From Berberis thunbergii (lineage: Eukaryota; Streptophyta; Magnoliopsida; Ranunculales; Berberidaceae): a stretch of 64,000 nucleotides of DNA. A program made the position numbers and the translations under genes. Positions 1 to 12,449 of this stretch are shown in pieces. The stretch's first letter is position 1. Every line of letters starts with the position of its first letter. The notes beneath the pieces were generated by a model. The model saw only the letters and a program-made list of their open reading frames with translations, was not told the origin of the DNA and did no database searches. The stretch lies in assembly GCA_003290165.1 (NCBI GenBank), contig QNQO01000551.1:248001-312000 (forward strand), read 5' to 3'.

Positions 1-3000
1 GAAAGAAACATTTACATTGCTACAATTGCTGCAAGAAGGGTCACTTCAAGAGGGACTGTCGAGCACCAAATAAAGATACCGGTGCACAGGAATCTGCCAA
101 CGTGACCGAGGTAGCAGGTGATGTTATGATTCTTAGCGTCAACAGTCCGATAGAATCATGGATCTTGGATTCAGGGGCATCTTTCCATTCAGTGGATAAC
201 TATGTCAGTGGTGATTTCGGGAAGGTTCATTTGGCAGATGGTGATATCCGAATATAGTTTCCAAATCAGACTATGTAGAAGTTGAAAGGAGTGAGACATA
301 TTCTTGGTCTTACAAGGAATTTGATCTCGGTAGGAAAGCTTGATGGAGAAGGTTATTGTACAACCTTTTTAGGCTGTGAATGGAAGATTACCAAAGGAGC
401 ACTCGTCATTGCCCGTGGTAAGAAGACCGATACTCTTTATGCAGTCTCAAACTTAGAATGTATCATTCCAGTAGCCGATAATGATGGAAAATCAAACCTA
501 TGGCACCAAAGGCTTGGTCATATGAGCAAAAAAGGGATGAAGACACATCTATCAAAGGGTAAGCTGCCGGATCTGAAGAATGTAGATGTCGACATATGTG
601 AGGATTGCATCTTAGGCAAACAAAAGAATGTCAGTTTTGCAAAAATTGGAAAGACACCTCAGGCAGAAAAGTTAGAGTTGGTTCGTACCGATGTATGAGG
701 TCCATCTCCAGTTCAATCTCTTGGAGGCTCACTGTATTATGTCACCTTCATCGATGATTCTATAAGGAAGGTGTGGATTTTTTTCCTGAAGAAGAAATCA
801 GAAGTTTTTTACACCTTCAAAAAATGGAAAGCCATGGTGGAAAATGAAACAGATTTGAAAGTCAAACGGTTGAGGTCTAACAATGGAGGAGAGTACAAAG
901 ATAGAAGATTCAGAGAATTTTGCGCAAACAATGGGATCAAAATGGAGAAAATTGTTCCCATGATATCGCAACAGAACAGAGTAGCGGAGCGCATGAACAT
1001 AACTCTGAATTAACGTGCTAGAAGCGTGAGGATACATGCCTGCTTACCCAAGATGTTTTGGGCTGAAGTCGTCAACAATGCGGCCTACCTAATCAACCGT
1101 GGGTCCTCAGTTCCTTTGGATGGTGGAGTACCAGAGGAATGTTGGAGCAAAAAAGAGGTAAACCTTTCGCACTTGAAAGTGTTTTGTTGTATCTCTAATG
1201 TGCATATTGATTCTGCTGAGAGAAACAAATTAGACTCGAAGTCTAAGATATGTGTCTTTGTCAGATATGGTGGTGATGAATTTGGGTACCGATTTTGGCA
1301 TTATGAAAATCGGAAAATCATCAGAAGCAGAGATGCCATATTCAATGAGAATGTGATGTACAAAGACAAGACAACCCAAGAATCAAGTAGATCTAGTACC
1401 AGTGCTGAAACAAAGGAGTTTGCTGAGTTTGAGGAGATTTTTGATAAAGATGTTCAGATTAGTCCTGAAGCAGTTCAAGAAGAATCATGCACACCAAAAT
1501 TTAGATGCTCCTCCAGAATTCCTAAACCAACACAGTGCTACTCGCCTTCGTTGCACTACTTGTTGTTGACTGACAATGGAAAACCAGAGTGTTATGATGA
1601 AGCAACGGAAGTGGAAGATTCAGTCAAGTGGGAGTCTGCTATGAAAGATGAGATGGACTCGCTCATGTCAAATCGGATGTGGAAATTAGTTGAACTGTCG
1701 TAAGTCAAGTAAGCTTTCCATAACAAGTGGGTTTTCAGGATCAAAGAAGAGCACGATGGAAGCAAACGCCACAAAACAAGATTTGTTGTCAAAGGCTTTC
1801 AGCAAAAAGAAGGTGTTGATTACACTAGAATTTTCTCTCTAGTCGTGAAGCTAACTAGACTGGTGCTGAAAATTGTAGTTACAGAGATTTACATCTTGAG
1901 CAATTAGATGTAAATACAACTTTCCTTCATGGTGATTTGGAGGAAGAGATTTATATGAAGCAGCCAGAAGGTTTCATAAAGGCAAGCAAGGAAAACCTAG
2001 TATGCAAGCTGAATAATAGCTTGTATGGCTTAAAACAAGCTTCTAGGCAGTGGTACAAGAAGTTTGATAACCTCATGGGCATCATCGGTTTCACCAAATG
2101 CTAAGCAAATCATTGTTGATACATCAAGAAGTTTCACAATAGCTTCATCATTCTATTGTTATACGTAGATGATATGCTCGTTGCAGGTTCATACATGCAA
2201 GAGATTATCAACTTGTAACTGGAATTATCGAAGCGGTTTGCAATGAAAGATCTGGGTCCCGCAAAGCAGATTCTTGGAATGAGGATCACGAGAAACACAA
2301 AATCGAGGACTTTGGTGTTATCACAGGTTGAGTACATCAAAAAGGTATTCTCTAGTTTCAACATGCAAGATGCTAAACCAGTTAGGGTTGAAAACCGAAC
2401 TGACTTAGGTTGGTTTTAAAATTTTCAAACCGAAACCGAACTAAACCAACTAAAACCGAAATAAAACCAACCGACCGACTATTTTAAACATATTATATTA
2501 TTTATATATAAAATATATATTATTTATTATATATATTCGGTCGGTTCGATTTGGTCGATTAAAATCGCATAGAAACCGAAGACCAAACCGACCACTTCGG
2601 TTTTGAATTTTTTAAAACTGAAACCGATCCAAACCGAACCAACCGGTTTGGTTTTGATCGGTTCGGTCTGTTTGGTCGATTTTTGTTCAGCCCTAAAACT
2701 AGTAAGTACACCTTTAGGTGCTCATCTCAGACTTTCTAAAGAACAATCACCAACAATGGAAGAAGATAGCGTGCGTACATGGAGAAGGTTTTGTACGCCT
2801 CAACAATTGAGAGTTTGATATATGCCATGGTTTGTACCAGACCAGACATTACTCAAGCAATGGAAGTTGTTAGCAGTTACATGAATAATCCAGACAAAAC
2901 ACACTGGGAAGTAGTGAAATGGATCCTCAGATATTTGCGGGGTACCACAGACAAGGCACTTTGTTTCAAAGGTGGAGATACGACACTAACAGGCTATGTG

Positions 3001-3438
3001 GATGCTGATTTAGCCGAAAATGTCGATAACAGAAAGAGCACTACTGGGTATGTCTATACTCTAGGAGGAACAATAGTGAGTTGGGTTTCTCAGCAACAGA
3101 AGATTGTTGATCTCTCCACAACTGAAACATAATATGTCGCTATTACGAAAGCCAGTAAAGAGATGGTTTGGCTATAAAGTTTCTTGGAGGAATTGTGCAA
3201 GAAACAAAAAGACATGTCTTGTATTGCAACAATCAAAGTGTTATTCATCTAGCGAAGAATCCATCTTTTCATTCCAAAATGAAGCACATACAGGTGCGAT
3301 ATCATTTTATCCGGTCACTTCTAGAAGATGGGATTTTGAAACTTGAGAAGATTTGTGGAAGTAAAACTCCGGCGGACATGCTGACAAAGACGGTGACTAT
3401 TGACAAATTGAAGCTATGCGCAGCTTCAGTTGTGCACT
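1..3438 (+). pseudogene. broken copia gag-pol coding region
   Basis: Remnant polyprotein frame of the copia element. The longest open stretches are 282-698 (GAG-pre-integrase with H-x-R-L-G-H), 771-1013 (integrase core, R-S-N-N-G-G-E-Y), 1026-1703 (integrase C-terminus into reverse transcriptase) and 2779-3440 (RT end and RNase H, including the G-Y-V-D-A-D motif). They are separated by stops and shifts. A 313-bp MITE interrupts the RT region. No intact open frame covers any complete enzyme, so this is a fossil. Confidence 0.88.
2383..2695. mobile_element. hAT-type MITE, family C, inside copia RT
   Basis: Short element rich in AACCGAACC/GGTTCGGTT motifs. Its ends are imperfect inverted repeats, TAGGGTTGAA on the left and the complement of TAGGGCTGAA on the right. 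It is flanked by 8-bp near-identical duplications, aaaccagt at 2375-2382 and aaactagt at 2696-2703. An 8-bp TSD with a TAGGG terminus is the hAT signature. A truncated sister copy lies in the CAT9 gene at 10656-10866. No coding capacity. Confidence 0.85.
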
Positions 3439-3515
3439 AGTGACAAGATCAGGAAAGAACTGTTGCATTGACTGAGTTGTGAAGACAGATTGAAATCAGT
3501 CTTCAAGTGGGAGAT

Positions 3516-4021
3516 TGTTGTGAATGTTGACAAAAACAAAGTGTTGAACCCACTGGACCTTGCAAGAAGCTTATGGCAGCAACTTGAAGTTGCTGGAAAA
3601 CACAAGGAGGTCGGCAAAAAACGCGTTGGAGAAGCTTGTAGCAACAGCTAGACAAGCCGAAATTATTGAATACGGCTATTAAAGGATAAAGTGGTGGAAA
3701 AACTTTTTCCACCACCAACATGCACTGCCTCCACCTCCTATAAAAGGAATGGTGGGGTATCTCAATTTAATTTAATCCCCTTAAGTATCCATAGAGCTTG
3801 AGAGAGAGAATTTAGTGGAAATTCTCTTGGGTGTAAAATCATATTGTGGGTTGTGTGATTGTTGTAAACATTGTATTTTCTCCCCTTTCAATAAAGATTT
3901 GCAGTAGCCCGTGGACGTAACCCAATTAGGGGTGAACCACGTAAATTGTATGTTATTTTTCACCTTTATTTTACATTTTTGCTAATCTGATTTACTGAAA
4001 AATTTCTAGATTTCCCTATCA
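3516..4021 (+). repeat. 3' LTR of the copia element
   Basis: Begins with TGTTG directly after the purine tract and probably ends with CTATCA at 4021 (the exact end is inferred). A TATAAAAG promoter box is at 3739-3746 and an AATAAA signal at 3890-3895, as expected for U3 and R. The ending matches that of two other LTRs in the window. It lies on the same strand as CAT9 and ends about 280 bp before its start codon. Confidence 0.75.
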
Positions 4022-4298
4022 TTATCGTCACCGAGTCTCATGAGGTTAACCTCATTGAATCACAACTTTTGTGAAAACTGCACAATTTTGTGACCCAATA
4101 TATTGAGAATTTGATCCCAAACTAAACTAGAGAATCCTCAACTAGTAACACGAGAGAGAGAGAGAGCACCCACCTATTGAATTTGGACAAGTGTGTGACA
4201 CCATGGGACTCCAATAAGTTGGTGAAGTCGTAGCAACTCTGCTATTGACTCTTTCAATCTTTTCATTCATTCATTGATCGAACTTTAATCAATCAACG
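4022..4298 (+). promoter_or_regulatory. CAT9 upstream region and probable 5' UTR
   Basis: The 277 bp between the copia LTR and the CAT9 ATG. It contains a (GA)n/CT-type tract at about 4150-4167, a common feature of plant core promoters and 5' UTRs. No clear TATA box is visible here. The only strong TATA nearby is the one in the LTR at 3739, so part of the ancestral promoter may have been displaced upstream. Confidence 0.4.
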
Positions 4299-7200
4299 AT
4301 GAGTGGAGGATTCAAAACCTCCTCGAACCCTTCATGGTTATCCAACTTCTGCTCGTCAGCTTTAAGAGCCAAAACTCAAACACCATCTTCATCAGATACA
4401 TGTGTCCGTACACCTTCAGGTGAAGGTCTTATACGTAGACTTAGTCTCTTCGATCTTATTCTTCTTGGTGTCGGTGCTTCCATTGGTGCCGGTATCTTCG
4501 TTGTCACCGGGACCGTCGCTCGCGATGCTGGACCTGGTAATCTCTCAATTATTTCATTCAAAGATTGGATTTTTATATATGAATTCGAATGGGGTCTTGT
4601 TGGAATTTCGTTTAGTTGAAAAATATTTCATTTTTAAATGCAAAATGTCATCACCACCAAAACCCCACTCTTAGAATGCAGGAATGTTGACTAGTTTCAG
4701 TGTAAGAATCAACAGATCTTCTTCTGGGTATTTGATTTGATTGTATGAGTTAATAATTAGTCCCATTTAGGACTCTGGGTTTTATTCTAACAGCTTTTTC
4801 ATACTCCAATTTGATAACCATAACCATCATTAATTTACATTTCCATTTACAATCAATAATGTAAGCAAAACTTATAATTTGCACCCCTTATCATAAGCCC
4901 GGATGTCATTGGTATTAATATGTCCCGTTTCTCTTGTGCACTATGACTTCGACAAAAGCACTTGCTTTATTGATTTTTTTTTTTAAACTTGTTAATTTGA
5001 AAAGTAAGCTGGGTTTCTAGGATATTATAACCTTTTCATTAATTATGATGGATAACTACTTGGCGTAGGCAAGGCTGGAACATGGACAGATATTATAACC
5101 GCTTAGCTGGCAACACGTTGTATCTTTACAAAAGATTATCCGATAAAAGAGTGAATCTCATACCCAAATTATGATGAACACTTAGCGATGAATTTTCAGC
5201 CATATTAGAATATTGATCGTATTTGGACATGAGCATCTCCAGAGGCTATCCACATTTACATAACAGCTGAATGCATTCTTATTGTGATGATGCACAATTA
5301 CGTTTTCTCTCCGTGATTTTCATTTATCTCATTAGTATTTGTTTTTATGCAGGTGTTACTATTAGCTTTATTGTTGCCGGGGCAGCATGCGTACTCAACG
5401 CTTTGTGTTATGCGGAATTGGCATCTCGTTTTCCTGCTGTTGTTGGAGGAGCATACTTGTATTCATACACAGCTTTCAATGAGTTGACTGCATTTCTTGT
5501 TTTCACACAACTTATGCTTGACTACCACATTGGGGCTGCTAGCATAGCACGAAGCTTAGCAAGCTATCTGGTCACGATACTAGAACTTTTTCCATTTCTC
5601 AAAGGTACTATTCCAAGTTGGATTGGACATGGTGGCAAAGAGTTTCTTGGAGGAGTTCTATCAATTAACATATTAGCTCCTATTCTCCTTGCACTTTTGA
5701 CACTAATTCTATGCCGGGGTGTGGGAGAATCATCAGCTTTGAACTCAGTCACGACTGCAATGAAGGTAGCTTTGGTTATCCAACAACTCACACCCAATTT
5801 TTTTTCTGTTAATTTGTCTTTTGAGTCAGTCTGAAATATATCATGTCAATAATATGTTGAAGGACTGATGACAATGTCGATAGATGCATCATTATTAAAA
5901 GAACAGACCAACCTTGTTCCAGTTGGGTAGTCTTGATCGTCTGATTCAGGGTCCAACATCCAGTATCCATGAAGTGGATGGCTGACGATTGAAATAATAT
6001 AATTTTCTTATTTGCTTTCAATTAGTTTTTTCATAATTATTTTGAATTTTGTTCGTTTATTTTGAGTATTGCTTCATTTATTTCAATCTATTGTTTCGTT
6101 CATTTCAGTTTATTCCTTAGTTCTATCAATTGGTATCAGAGCCGAAACGTTCCTTTTTGTATGACCCAGAAGAAAGCTTAGAAGATGAAAGAATCAAGGT
6201 AGTTGCAGCTATGAAACGATGGAAGAATTCGAAAAATATCTTGGATGCAGGAATAGAACAAGAGAGGCTCCATAGAGAAGAAGATAGGCGCCACAGAATC
6301 GAGATGGAAACATTGAGAAATCATTAGAAGCGATAGAGAAGGCAATGACGATAGCGATGAAGATGATGGAACCGAGGATCAAGGAACTCCTATCAGGAAC
6401 GAAGAGGCCAACAAACTCCCACAACGAGTGACTGTTAGCCCCCAAGCAAAAACACCAACCCGATAACACTGCAGGCCCTATCCCCAGCATCGTCGGCGGC
6501 GATGCACAGGTCAACCACCAGTTGCCACCCCCAATCGCTGCTCTCACTCTCCCAGACGGCGACACTGCACAAGTGAGTCGATAGCTGCTCTCTCTCCCCC
6601 AGGCGGTGGTACACCAACTATTGAGTCGATCGATGACGTCGATCGACTTCCCCCTCTCATCTTCCGTCGCCCTTAGTGCCCCCTTCAGCATCTGTTCCCA
6701 ACCCGTGACACCCTCTCAAGCCATTGTCGTCCAACCCGCCTCCCCCATCGTCCAACACTCCCAATCGCCCCACCTCGCCACCCATCGCCCACTTACAACC
6801 CACTCCACCCCCACACATCCCTCACCCCTTTCAATCCAAACAAATAAGAGAAATTGAAGATCTGGAAGCAGAGTCTGTAAAGGGAGTAGTCGAAACCATA
6901 CCTCAGTCCAACCGTGATCCACCGCGAAGTGGCCTCCTCAACCTATAACAACAACATTCCCATCAACCTCCTCCTCACGCTCACAACTTTACTGCTCACC
7001 GCTTACATATATGTAAGCATTCATATGGAGCAAATCAACTTTATTGTGAAGAAGAACATTTTGGGTTGGGTTATTTACATTCCAACAATCCTTTAGTACC
7101 GCGACACATCATTGTTTACTATTTAACTGGTCTTGACGCTATTTGCAGCCAAATGAATGGACTTGTACCACCATGAGCTATTGGTTCTAATATTTTTTAT

Positions 7201-10200
7201 GATCAGGTGGTTCACCACCATCAAACAGCATACATACTAACGCAGGACAAATTTTTGGATCCAATTTGGGACAATTTTGAAGCTCAGTTCCAGAAATTTC
7301 TGCACACATGCATTGAAATTGTGCAATGTCTATCCTATGAGATGAGGACTCTTCTTGGACTTTGTATTTGGTGGCACAATTTGGATTTACTTGTTTGTGA
7401 TAAGAGCAACTATAAAGAGAAGTTCTAGATAGACTTCTGCTAGTGCACTTCGCCTTATGTTCCTTTACCGATTGCGTGTGCTCGTTTAACTTCTTCGACT
7501 TCAAACTCGAGGACGAGCTTCTTCAACCTGGAGAGTATGATGTAAGCAGTATTAACAATATTTCGGGTTAGTTTAGCAATATTAATATTAAGAATAATTC
7601 GGCTTATTAAGTAAGAGCCCATATTAGTAGTTGGGGCATTATTAGCCATTTAGGTTAGGTCAATTAGCTTGCCAAATAAATTAGAATTATTATAAATAAG
7701 AGAAAGGGTTGCTCATTGTTATTCAGTTGACGATTGAAAGAATATTATTTTCTTATTTGTTTTCAATTAGCTTTTTTATAGTTATTTTGATTCTTGTTCG
7801 TTTATTTCGAGTATTGTTTCGTTTATTTCAATTTACTGTTTTGTTTATTTCAGTTTATTCTTTAGTTCTTTCAGTGCACTAATAGGCGTACGCATGTCGG
7901 ACTTGGACACAAACATGGGGTGTCAGACTTGGCAAATCTAAGACGAGAAGATTCGGAAACACGGGACTGTGTTCGTTAATACTAAATATTTATATGTAAA
8001 ATAAATATAAGACTCAAGATAAGGAATGAATTCACACAATGTTGTTATATTTCACTAAGAAATTGCAAAAATTGAGGAAATAACAACAAAGAACTAGGCT
8101 ATAAACTTGGAGTTTTATTGTTTATGTAGGCTATTATCTCAAATTGCAAAAGACAAAATGTCACGCAAATATCTATGTTGTGTCATACACGAACACGTGT
8201 CTGACATGGGTATGCCAATCTCTTAAGAGTGTATGCACAACCCAGTTATTTAGGTTATGTTAGTTATTAAAAGTCTATTCATTTTGAAGTCTAGCAGTTT
8301 AGGAATTACTATTTTTTAGGAAATGTAGTTTAGTTCTATGTTTTTCCTATAAAAGACATCTGTTTTGTTAATGACCATTGGCCTAAAGCCTATGAATTGA
8401 GCCATGCCAATTCAGTTGAGGCACATGGCTAAGTCATGACCCATGAGTGTGCTCCCCAAGTTCCGAAGTTCACTTGCTAACTCTAAGATCATTTTCTTGT
8501 AGACTTGAGTTTATTTCTTTTCTTGCACTTCAAGTTTACTGTAGGACTAAGCAATGTAACCCTAAAAATAGGGCCTATGTGTACTCTTTTTATTCTTTAA
8601 ATGAAAATACAATTTTTCTTTGGTTTCTAACATGTTTTGATCATTGAGAAAAGCATTAAATAAAAGTTGGGTTCGTCAATGGCGGGTAATCTCAAATCTA
8701 AGAAGCACGAACAAGATACAACATGGACACAACCACAACGGAAATTTCAGAAAAATAGGACAATGGGCATGATATAGATAAAGATCAACATTTATTTTTT
8801 CATCAAATTTGTTTGTATTTGATTTTATCAGTTTTTTTTTTTTTTTTTTTTTATATAAATCTTGAACTGTAATTTTGAATGATAAAATCAAATATAAACA
8901 AATTTAATGAGTTGCAAGTCCCTTCATGGTCACATTCTTCAATCATGCATAATCTTTTCTACATATACTGATCCGTTATCATAGGATTTTCCCTTCGTAG
9001 TACATCTTCCTTGGTTTGACTGCAGTTTGCTGAATTCTTGTTATATGGATGACTTTGTTGGTATTTGTAGTGCTCTAAAGCCTCAAAAGTGAGCTTTTCC
9101 TATCTTATTTTTTCTTGTTAAAGTCAATATTTAGAGTCAGTGCACTAAAGTAGAATTTTTAGTTAAATGAAGCTGATTGGAATCAATTATGTCGCAGATT
9201 GTCATTGTCCTTATTGTCATTGCTGTTGGAACCTTTGAGGTTGATGTCTCAAACTGGTCGCCATTTGCTCCAAATGGCTTTAAAGCAATTGTGACTGGAG
9301 CAACTGTCGTATTTTTCGCATATGTTGGATTTGATGCAGTAGCTAATTCAGCTGAAGAAGCAAAACGACCACAGGTATATGAATGCAGGAGTAATTTGAT
9401 TACTTATTGTTTTAAGGTGCCAACCTAGTCAAATGGCGAGTCTATTGTGGTAATAGCATAGAGTTAGGATCAAAATGATGCCTTTGCCTATTCTAAACAA
9501 TATATTCTAACCATACCAAAAAACTAGATGAAATGAAAAGTGATTTGAATTCTGCTACTGGTTTTCTAAAACTGATGGATTAGCTTCTTTTTCATACTTC
9601 ATTGCCATCTAATTCTTCTAATATCTTCCATCCCCTACGTTTTTATTCAACCTTTCAGAGGGATTTACCAATCAGCATTCTCGGAAGCCTTCTCATCTGT
9701 GCAGCATTATACATTTGCGTCTGTTTAGTGATTACTGGAATGGTACCATACAAGTTTCTTGGGGAGGATGCTCCTCTGGCTGAAGCTTTCACGTCAAAAG
9801 GTTTGAAGTTTGTTTCTATTTTGATCAGCATAGGTGCTGTTGCTGGACTTACCACAACGCTTCTGGTTGGATTGTATGTTCAGGTGATCTCTTTATAGTC
9901 CAACGTAACTGATAAACAAGCATCATATCAGGATTGTACACTGACTTATTTTTTTTGGCTTTCATGCAGTCTCGGTTATACCTTGGACTTGGAAGGGATG
10001 GCTTATTGCCTTCAATATTTGCAAAAGTAAACCCCACAAGTCATACTCCTGTCCATTCTCAGGTCTGGGTTGGTCTTGTTGCTGGCATCTTGGCAGGGAT
10101 ATTTAATGTTCATGTACTATCACATATTCTCTCAGTTGGAGCATTGGTAAGGTTTTGCCTCTTTTTTTTTTAATTATTAAATTGCTATTAATTAATGTCA

Positions 10201-11782
10201 TGCATTTCTGCCCATGTTTGAATGCTAGGGACAATACATGTAATTGATCATTTGTTCTTACACTATGAAAAGCTACCTTATAAAAGCAGGACAGGAGGAA
10301 CTGAATGTGAAATTTATCTGATTCTATTTAGACAGGCTATTCAGTAGTTTCAGCATGTGTCGTAACCCTGCGTTTGAAAGAAAAGGGAGCAAGTCAAGTT
10401 TCTTCTAGGTGGATCTCAAATTGGAAGGAAGGTGTAATTTGCCTCTTTACAATTGCCTGCTGTGGATTTGCTGCGGGACTTTGCTATCGTTTCAACACTT
10501 CAATTTTCCTTTTGTTGGTAGCTGTACTAATAGCAATACTTGCAGTTCTTGCTCTTCTGTATCGCCAAGTAAGCACTATTTTTGTTGTGTTTTGTAGAGC
10601 TACATTCCCGTTCTGTGATTTCAGTTTCTGCTGCAAATTAGTTTAGCAACTCTATTAGGGTTGAAAACCAAACCGACGGTTCGGATTTTCACCTAAACCG
10701 AGAACCGACCGATTTTGATCGATTTCAAAATTTTCAAACCGAACCGAACCGACTGACTATTTTAAACATATCTTATTATTTTTATATAAAATATATATTA
10801 TTTCTTATAGATATTTGGTCGGTTTGGTTTTGTTGGTTAAAATCACATAAAAACCGAAAATCGATATCAGGATTATAACCGATAAAGAAGCACCAGTGTG
10901 ACTGGATTCTGATATTTCTTGATCACCATCTAGAATTCATGATGAGTGGTCCACCACATTTTCCCCTTATCAATTCAAGTGCCACCTCCCCCGGTGCATG
11001 GATTATATGCAGCCAAACTCAATATCATGCCAAGATATGCTCGAAAATAGAAAACATTGGAACCTTCGAAAGATCCATGTGTTAGTGTCCATATGCCTCT
11101 TCGAAAGATCCATGTGTTGGGGTGGGAGATTCTAACATATGTTATAAGTTGGGCCCTCTGTAAAATAAAACACAACATAAGTAGCATATTGAATAGGTTT
11201 CTAGTCACACTGGTGCTTTTAGCACTTTTTTAAGTGGTGAACCTCCCCAGCCTCTGTCATGAAGTGCTATTATATTATCTAATCATCCCTTATAAGTAGT
11301 CATGCATAATTAAACTGTCTCCTCCTTTATCTAAATGGCTCAACTTTCTTGTATTTCATCATTCAGGCATACACATACCCATCAAGTTTTTCATGTCCTG
11401 GAGTTCCAGTTGTACCAGCTCTTTGCATCTTCGTCAACATCTTCTTGTTTGCTCAGGTTTGGTTCTGCAAGTACCCTTAGCATAGATTGGAAATTTGATT
11501 TCTGAAGTCACAGAAAGAATGCTACTGAGAGAAGAGATGAACAAATAGAGATTCAAAGTTGTATATATTTACTTATTTGTATAAAAAATAAATTGTTTCA
11601 CCTTATTGAAATTCCGTCTGTTCATGGTTCTGCAGCTACATCATGAAGCATGGTTGAGATTTGTAGTCCTCAGCGTCATTGCTGTGGGTATCTATGCATT
11701 TTATGGCCAGTATCACTCAGTTCAGGCAAGTTCAGATCAGACAACGGTTTATCATAGGCCTCCAATAGAAGAAGCTGGATAA
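4299..11782 (+). CDS. CAT9: cationic amino acid transporter, CAT9-like
   Basis: Multi-pass transporter of the APC superfamily (cationic amino acid transporter family), expected to move cationic or neutral amino acids across a plant endomembrane such as the tonoplast. Exons: 4299-4536, 5353-5765, 9198-9374, 9659-9883, 9970-10146, 10332-10568, 11367-11456 and 11636-11782. All introns are GT-AG and all joints keep frame, giving 567 residues, about the length of Arabidopsis CAT9. Visible landmarks are the cytosolic N-terminus with S-G-E-G-L-x-R-R, the first membrane motif G-A-S-I-G-A-G-I-F (residues about 59-67), N-W-S-P-F-A-P-N-G-F in exon 3, and S-R-L-Y-L-G-L-G-R-D-G-L-L-P opening exon 5. The start ATG is preceded by untranslated sequence and no upstream in-frame coding is seen. 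Intron 2 (3.4 kb) and intron 6 are swollen by transposon insertions. It appears intact. The CAT9 subgroup assignment rests on remembered family sequence. Confidence 0.93.
5982..7873 (+). mobile_element. degenerate non-autonomous LTR element in CAT9 intron 2
   Basis: Two related ~147-bp segments, 5982-6128 and about 7728-7873, are the shared R/U5 ends of a pair of LTRs, both ending in TCA. Right after the first is a primer-binding site matching initiator Met tRNA, TGGTATCAGAGC at 6131-6142. The second LTR is longer, starting with TGTAAGC near 7541 just after a purine-rich stretch, so the 5' copy is truncated on its left. The interior (1.4 kb) has a short charged gag-like frame at 6130-6327 (R-E-E-D-R-R-H-R) and a CT-rich low-complexity part at 6430-6840, but no pol domains. 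It lies wholly inside an intron on the host strand. Confidence 0.75.
8245..8645 (+). repeat. possible solo-LTR fragment in CAT9 intron 2
   Basis: This stretch carries TATAAAAG at about 8348-8355, followed by a transcribed-looking leader and an AT-rich, polyadenylation-like end near 8600, as in a small LTR. No TSD or clear TG/CA borders could be found, and no second copy is present. The call is therefore tentative. Confidence 0.3.
8801..8909. repeat. 30-bp inverted repeat around a poly-T loop
   Basis: The arms 8801-8830 and 8880-8909 are reverse complements with about two mismatches, separated by about 49 bp containing a run of T. It would form a stable hairpin in the CAT9 intron 2 transcript. 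It may be a tiny MITE, but no TSD was identified. Confidence 0.6.
10656..10866. mobile_element. truncated hAT-type MITE, family C, CAT9 intron 6
   Basis: Starts with TAGGGTTGAAAAC and shares with 2383-2695 the AACCGAACCG-rich start, the AT-rich centre and the GGTCGGTTTGG motif. The right terminus is missing. Homology stops near 10866, about 20 bp before the next inverted-repeat element, which may have replaced it. Confidence 0.75.
10887..11222. mobile_element. small inverted-repeat element, CAT9 intron 6
   Basis: AGCACCAGTGTGACT near 10889 is repeated as its reverse complement near 11206, with similarity extending to roughly 20 bp. Inside, a 20-bp unit (CTTCGAAAGATCCATGTGTT) occurs twice around 11067 and 11098. 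No convincing TSD is visible, perhaps because the left flank has been altered. The superfamily is not assigned. Confidence 0.5.
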
Positions 11783-12449
11783 TTAAATTGTTCAGGGATG
11801 ACACTTACTGTTCTTAACGTTATTGATTTGTATATTCATGATGTTAAAGTATGAGAAGGCCCACAATAATGTTGTATGTTCATAATTTTTCTGTAGTTAG
11901 AAGCCCTGTCAAAATTGATTGATGCTACATTTTATGACTTGAGATCTTGATGAAGGAAGGAGTATTTAGTGAATTAATTAAGAACCCACAAATTTTGTTC
12001 CTTTTGCTCATAATACCTTATTGCCAGCTTCTTCTTTTTTTTTTTTTTTTTTTTTTGAAGAAGAAGAAGAAGAACAAAAACAAGAACAAGAACAAGGAGG
12101 ACCCACGGAAGAAGAAGAAATTTGATTTGGCTGTTTGATTCGTCAAGGTTTATGTTTTTGGCATCAAGCCTCTGCATGGTAATAAGTTAGAAGACCACTG
12201 GGCAGCGTTGTAGATGGGGAGAGTGCTACCCAGATATCTCAGGCCCTTGAGCTTCCAGTATGAAGGGAATGTATTTATTAGATTCACTGATTAGTTTGAT
12301 AGTTGTTGCATTCATTCACAGTGTTGCAGTGTAATTGGTGCGGTGTAGTTGAAGTGTTTGAGGGTTGAAAGCTCGATCCAGCTGATTGTTATCGTACTTT
12401 CTCTCTCTTTCTTCATTCTGATTTTTTAGCTGTTAGTTTGATTGCAAAA
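11783..12449 (+). other. CAT9 3' UTR and downstream spacer
   Basis: AT-rich sequence after the CAT9 stop, with several weak polyadenylation-like AATAAT/ATAAAT strings before 11900. It also holds a poly-T and GAAGAA/AACAAG low-complexity stretch at 12030-12120. No gene, RNA or further transposon is recognised. Open frames here come only from the low-complexity tract. Confidence 0.5.

Larger units (their letters stand above)
1..4021 (+). mobile_element. Ty1/copia retrotransposon, 3' portion, decayed
   Basis: The left end of the window opens inside gag: a CCHC zinc knuckle (C-x2-C-x4-H-x4-C) is encoded around 20-60. An aspartic protease with the DSGAS motif follows near 158-190. GAG-pre-integrase and integrase are spread over 282-1230, reverse transcriptase over 1600-2900 (YVDD-type motif near 2160) and RNase H over 2980-3440. 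A purine-rich tract at about 3502-3515 precedes the 3' LTR. This PR-INT-RT-RH order is diagnostic of copia. Several in-frame stops and shifts (for example near 257, 699, 1012, 1702 and 1900) and a MITE insertion at 2383-2695 make it non-functional. The 5' LTR and most of gag lie outside the window, so its TSD cannot be tested. Confidence 0.93.

Noticed and set aside
6209..6691. 160-residue - strand open frame in CAT9 intron 2
   Set aside because: It crosses the gag-like and CT-rich interior of a non-autonomous LTR element on the opposite strand and shows no domain.
7874..8240. Possible inverted-repeat element with GTGTC(A/G)GACxTGG motifs
   Set aside because: Motifs recur at both sides and again near 22080-22390, but the ends could not be aligned well enough nor a TSD found, so it was not called as a separate element.
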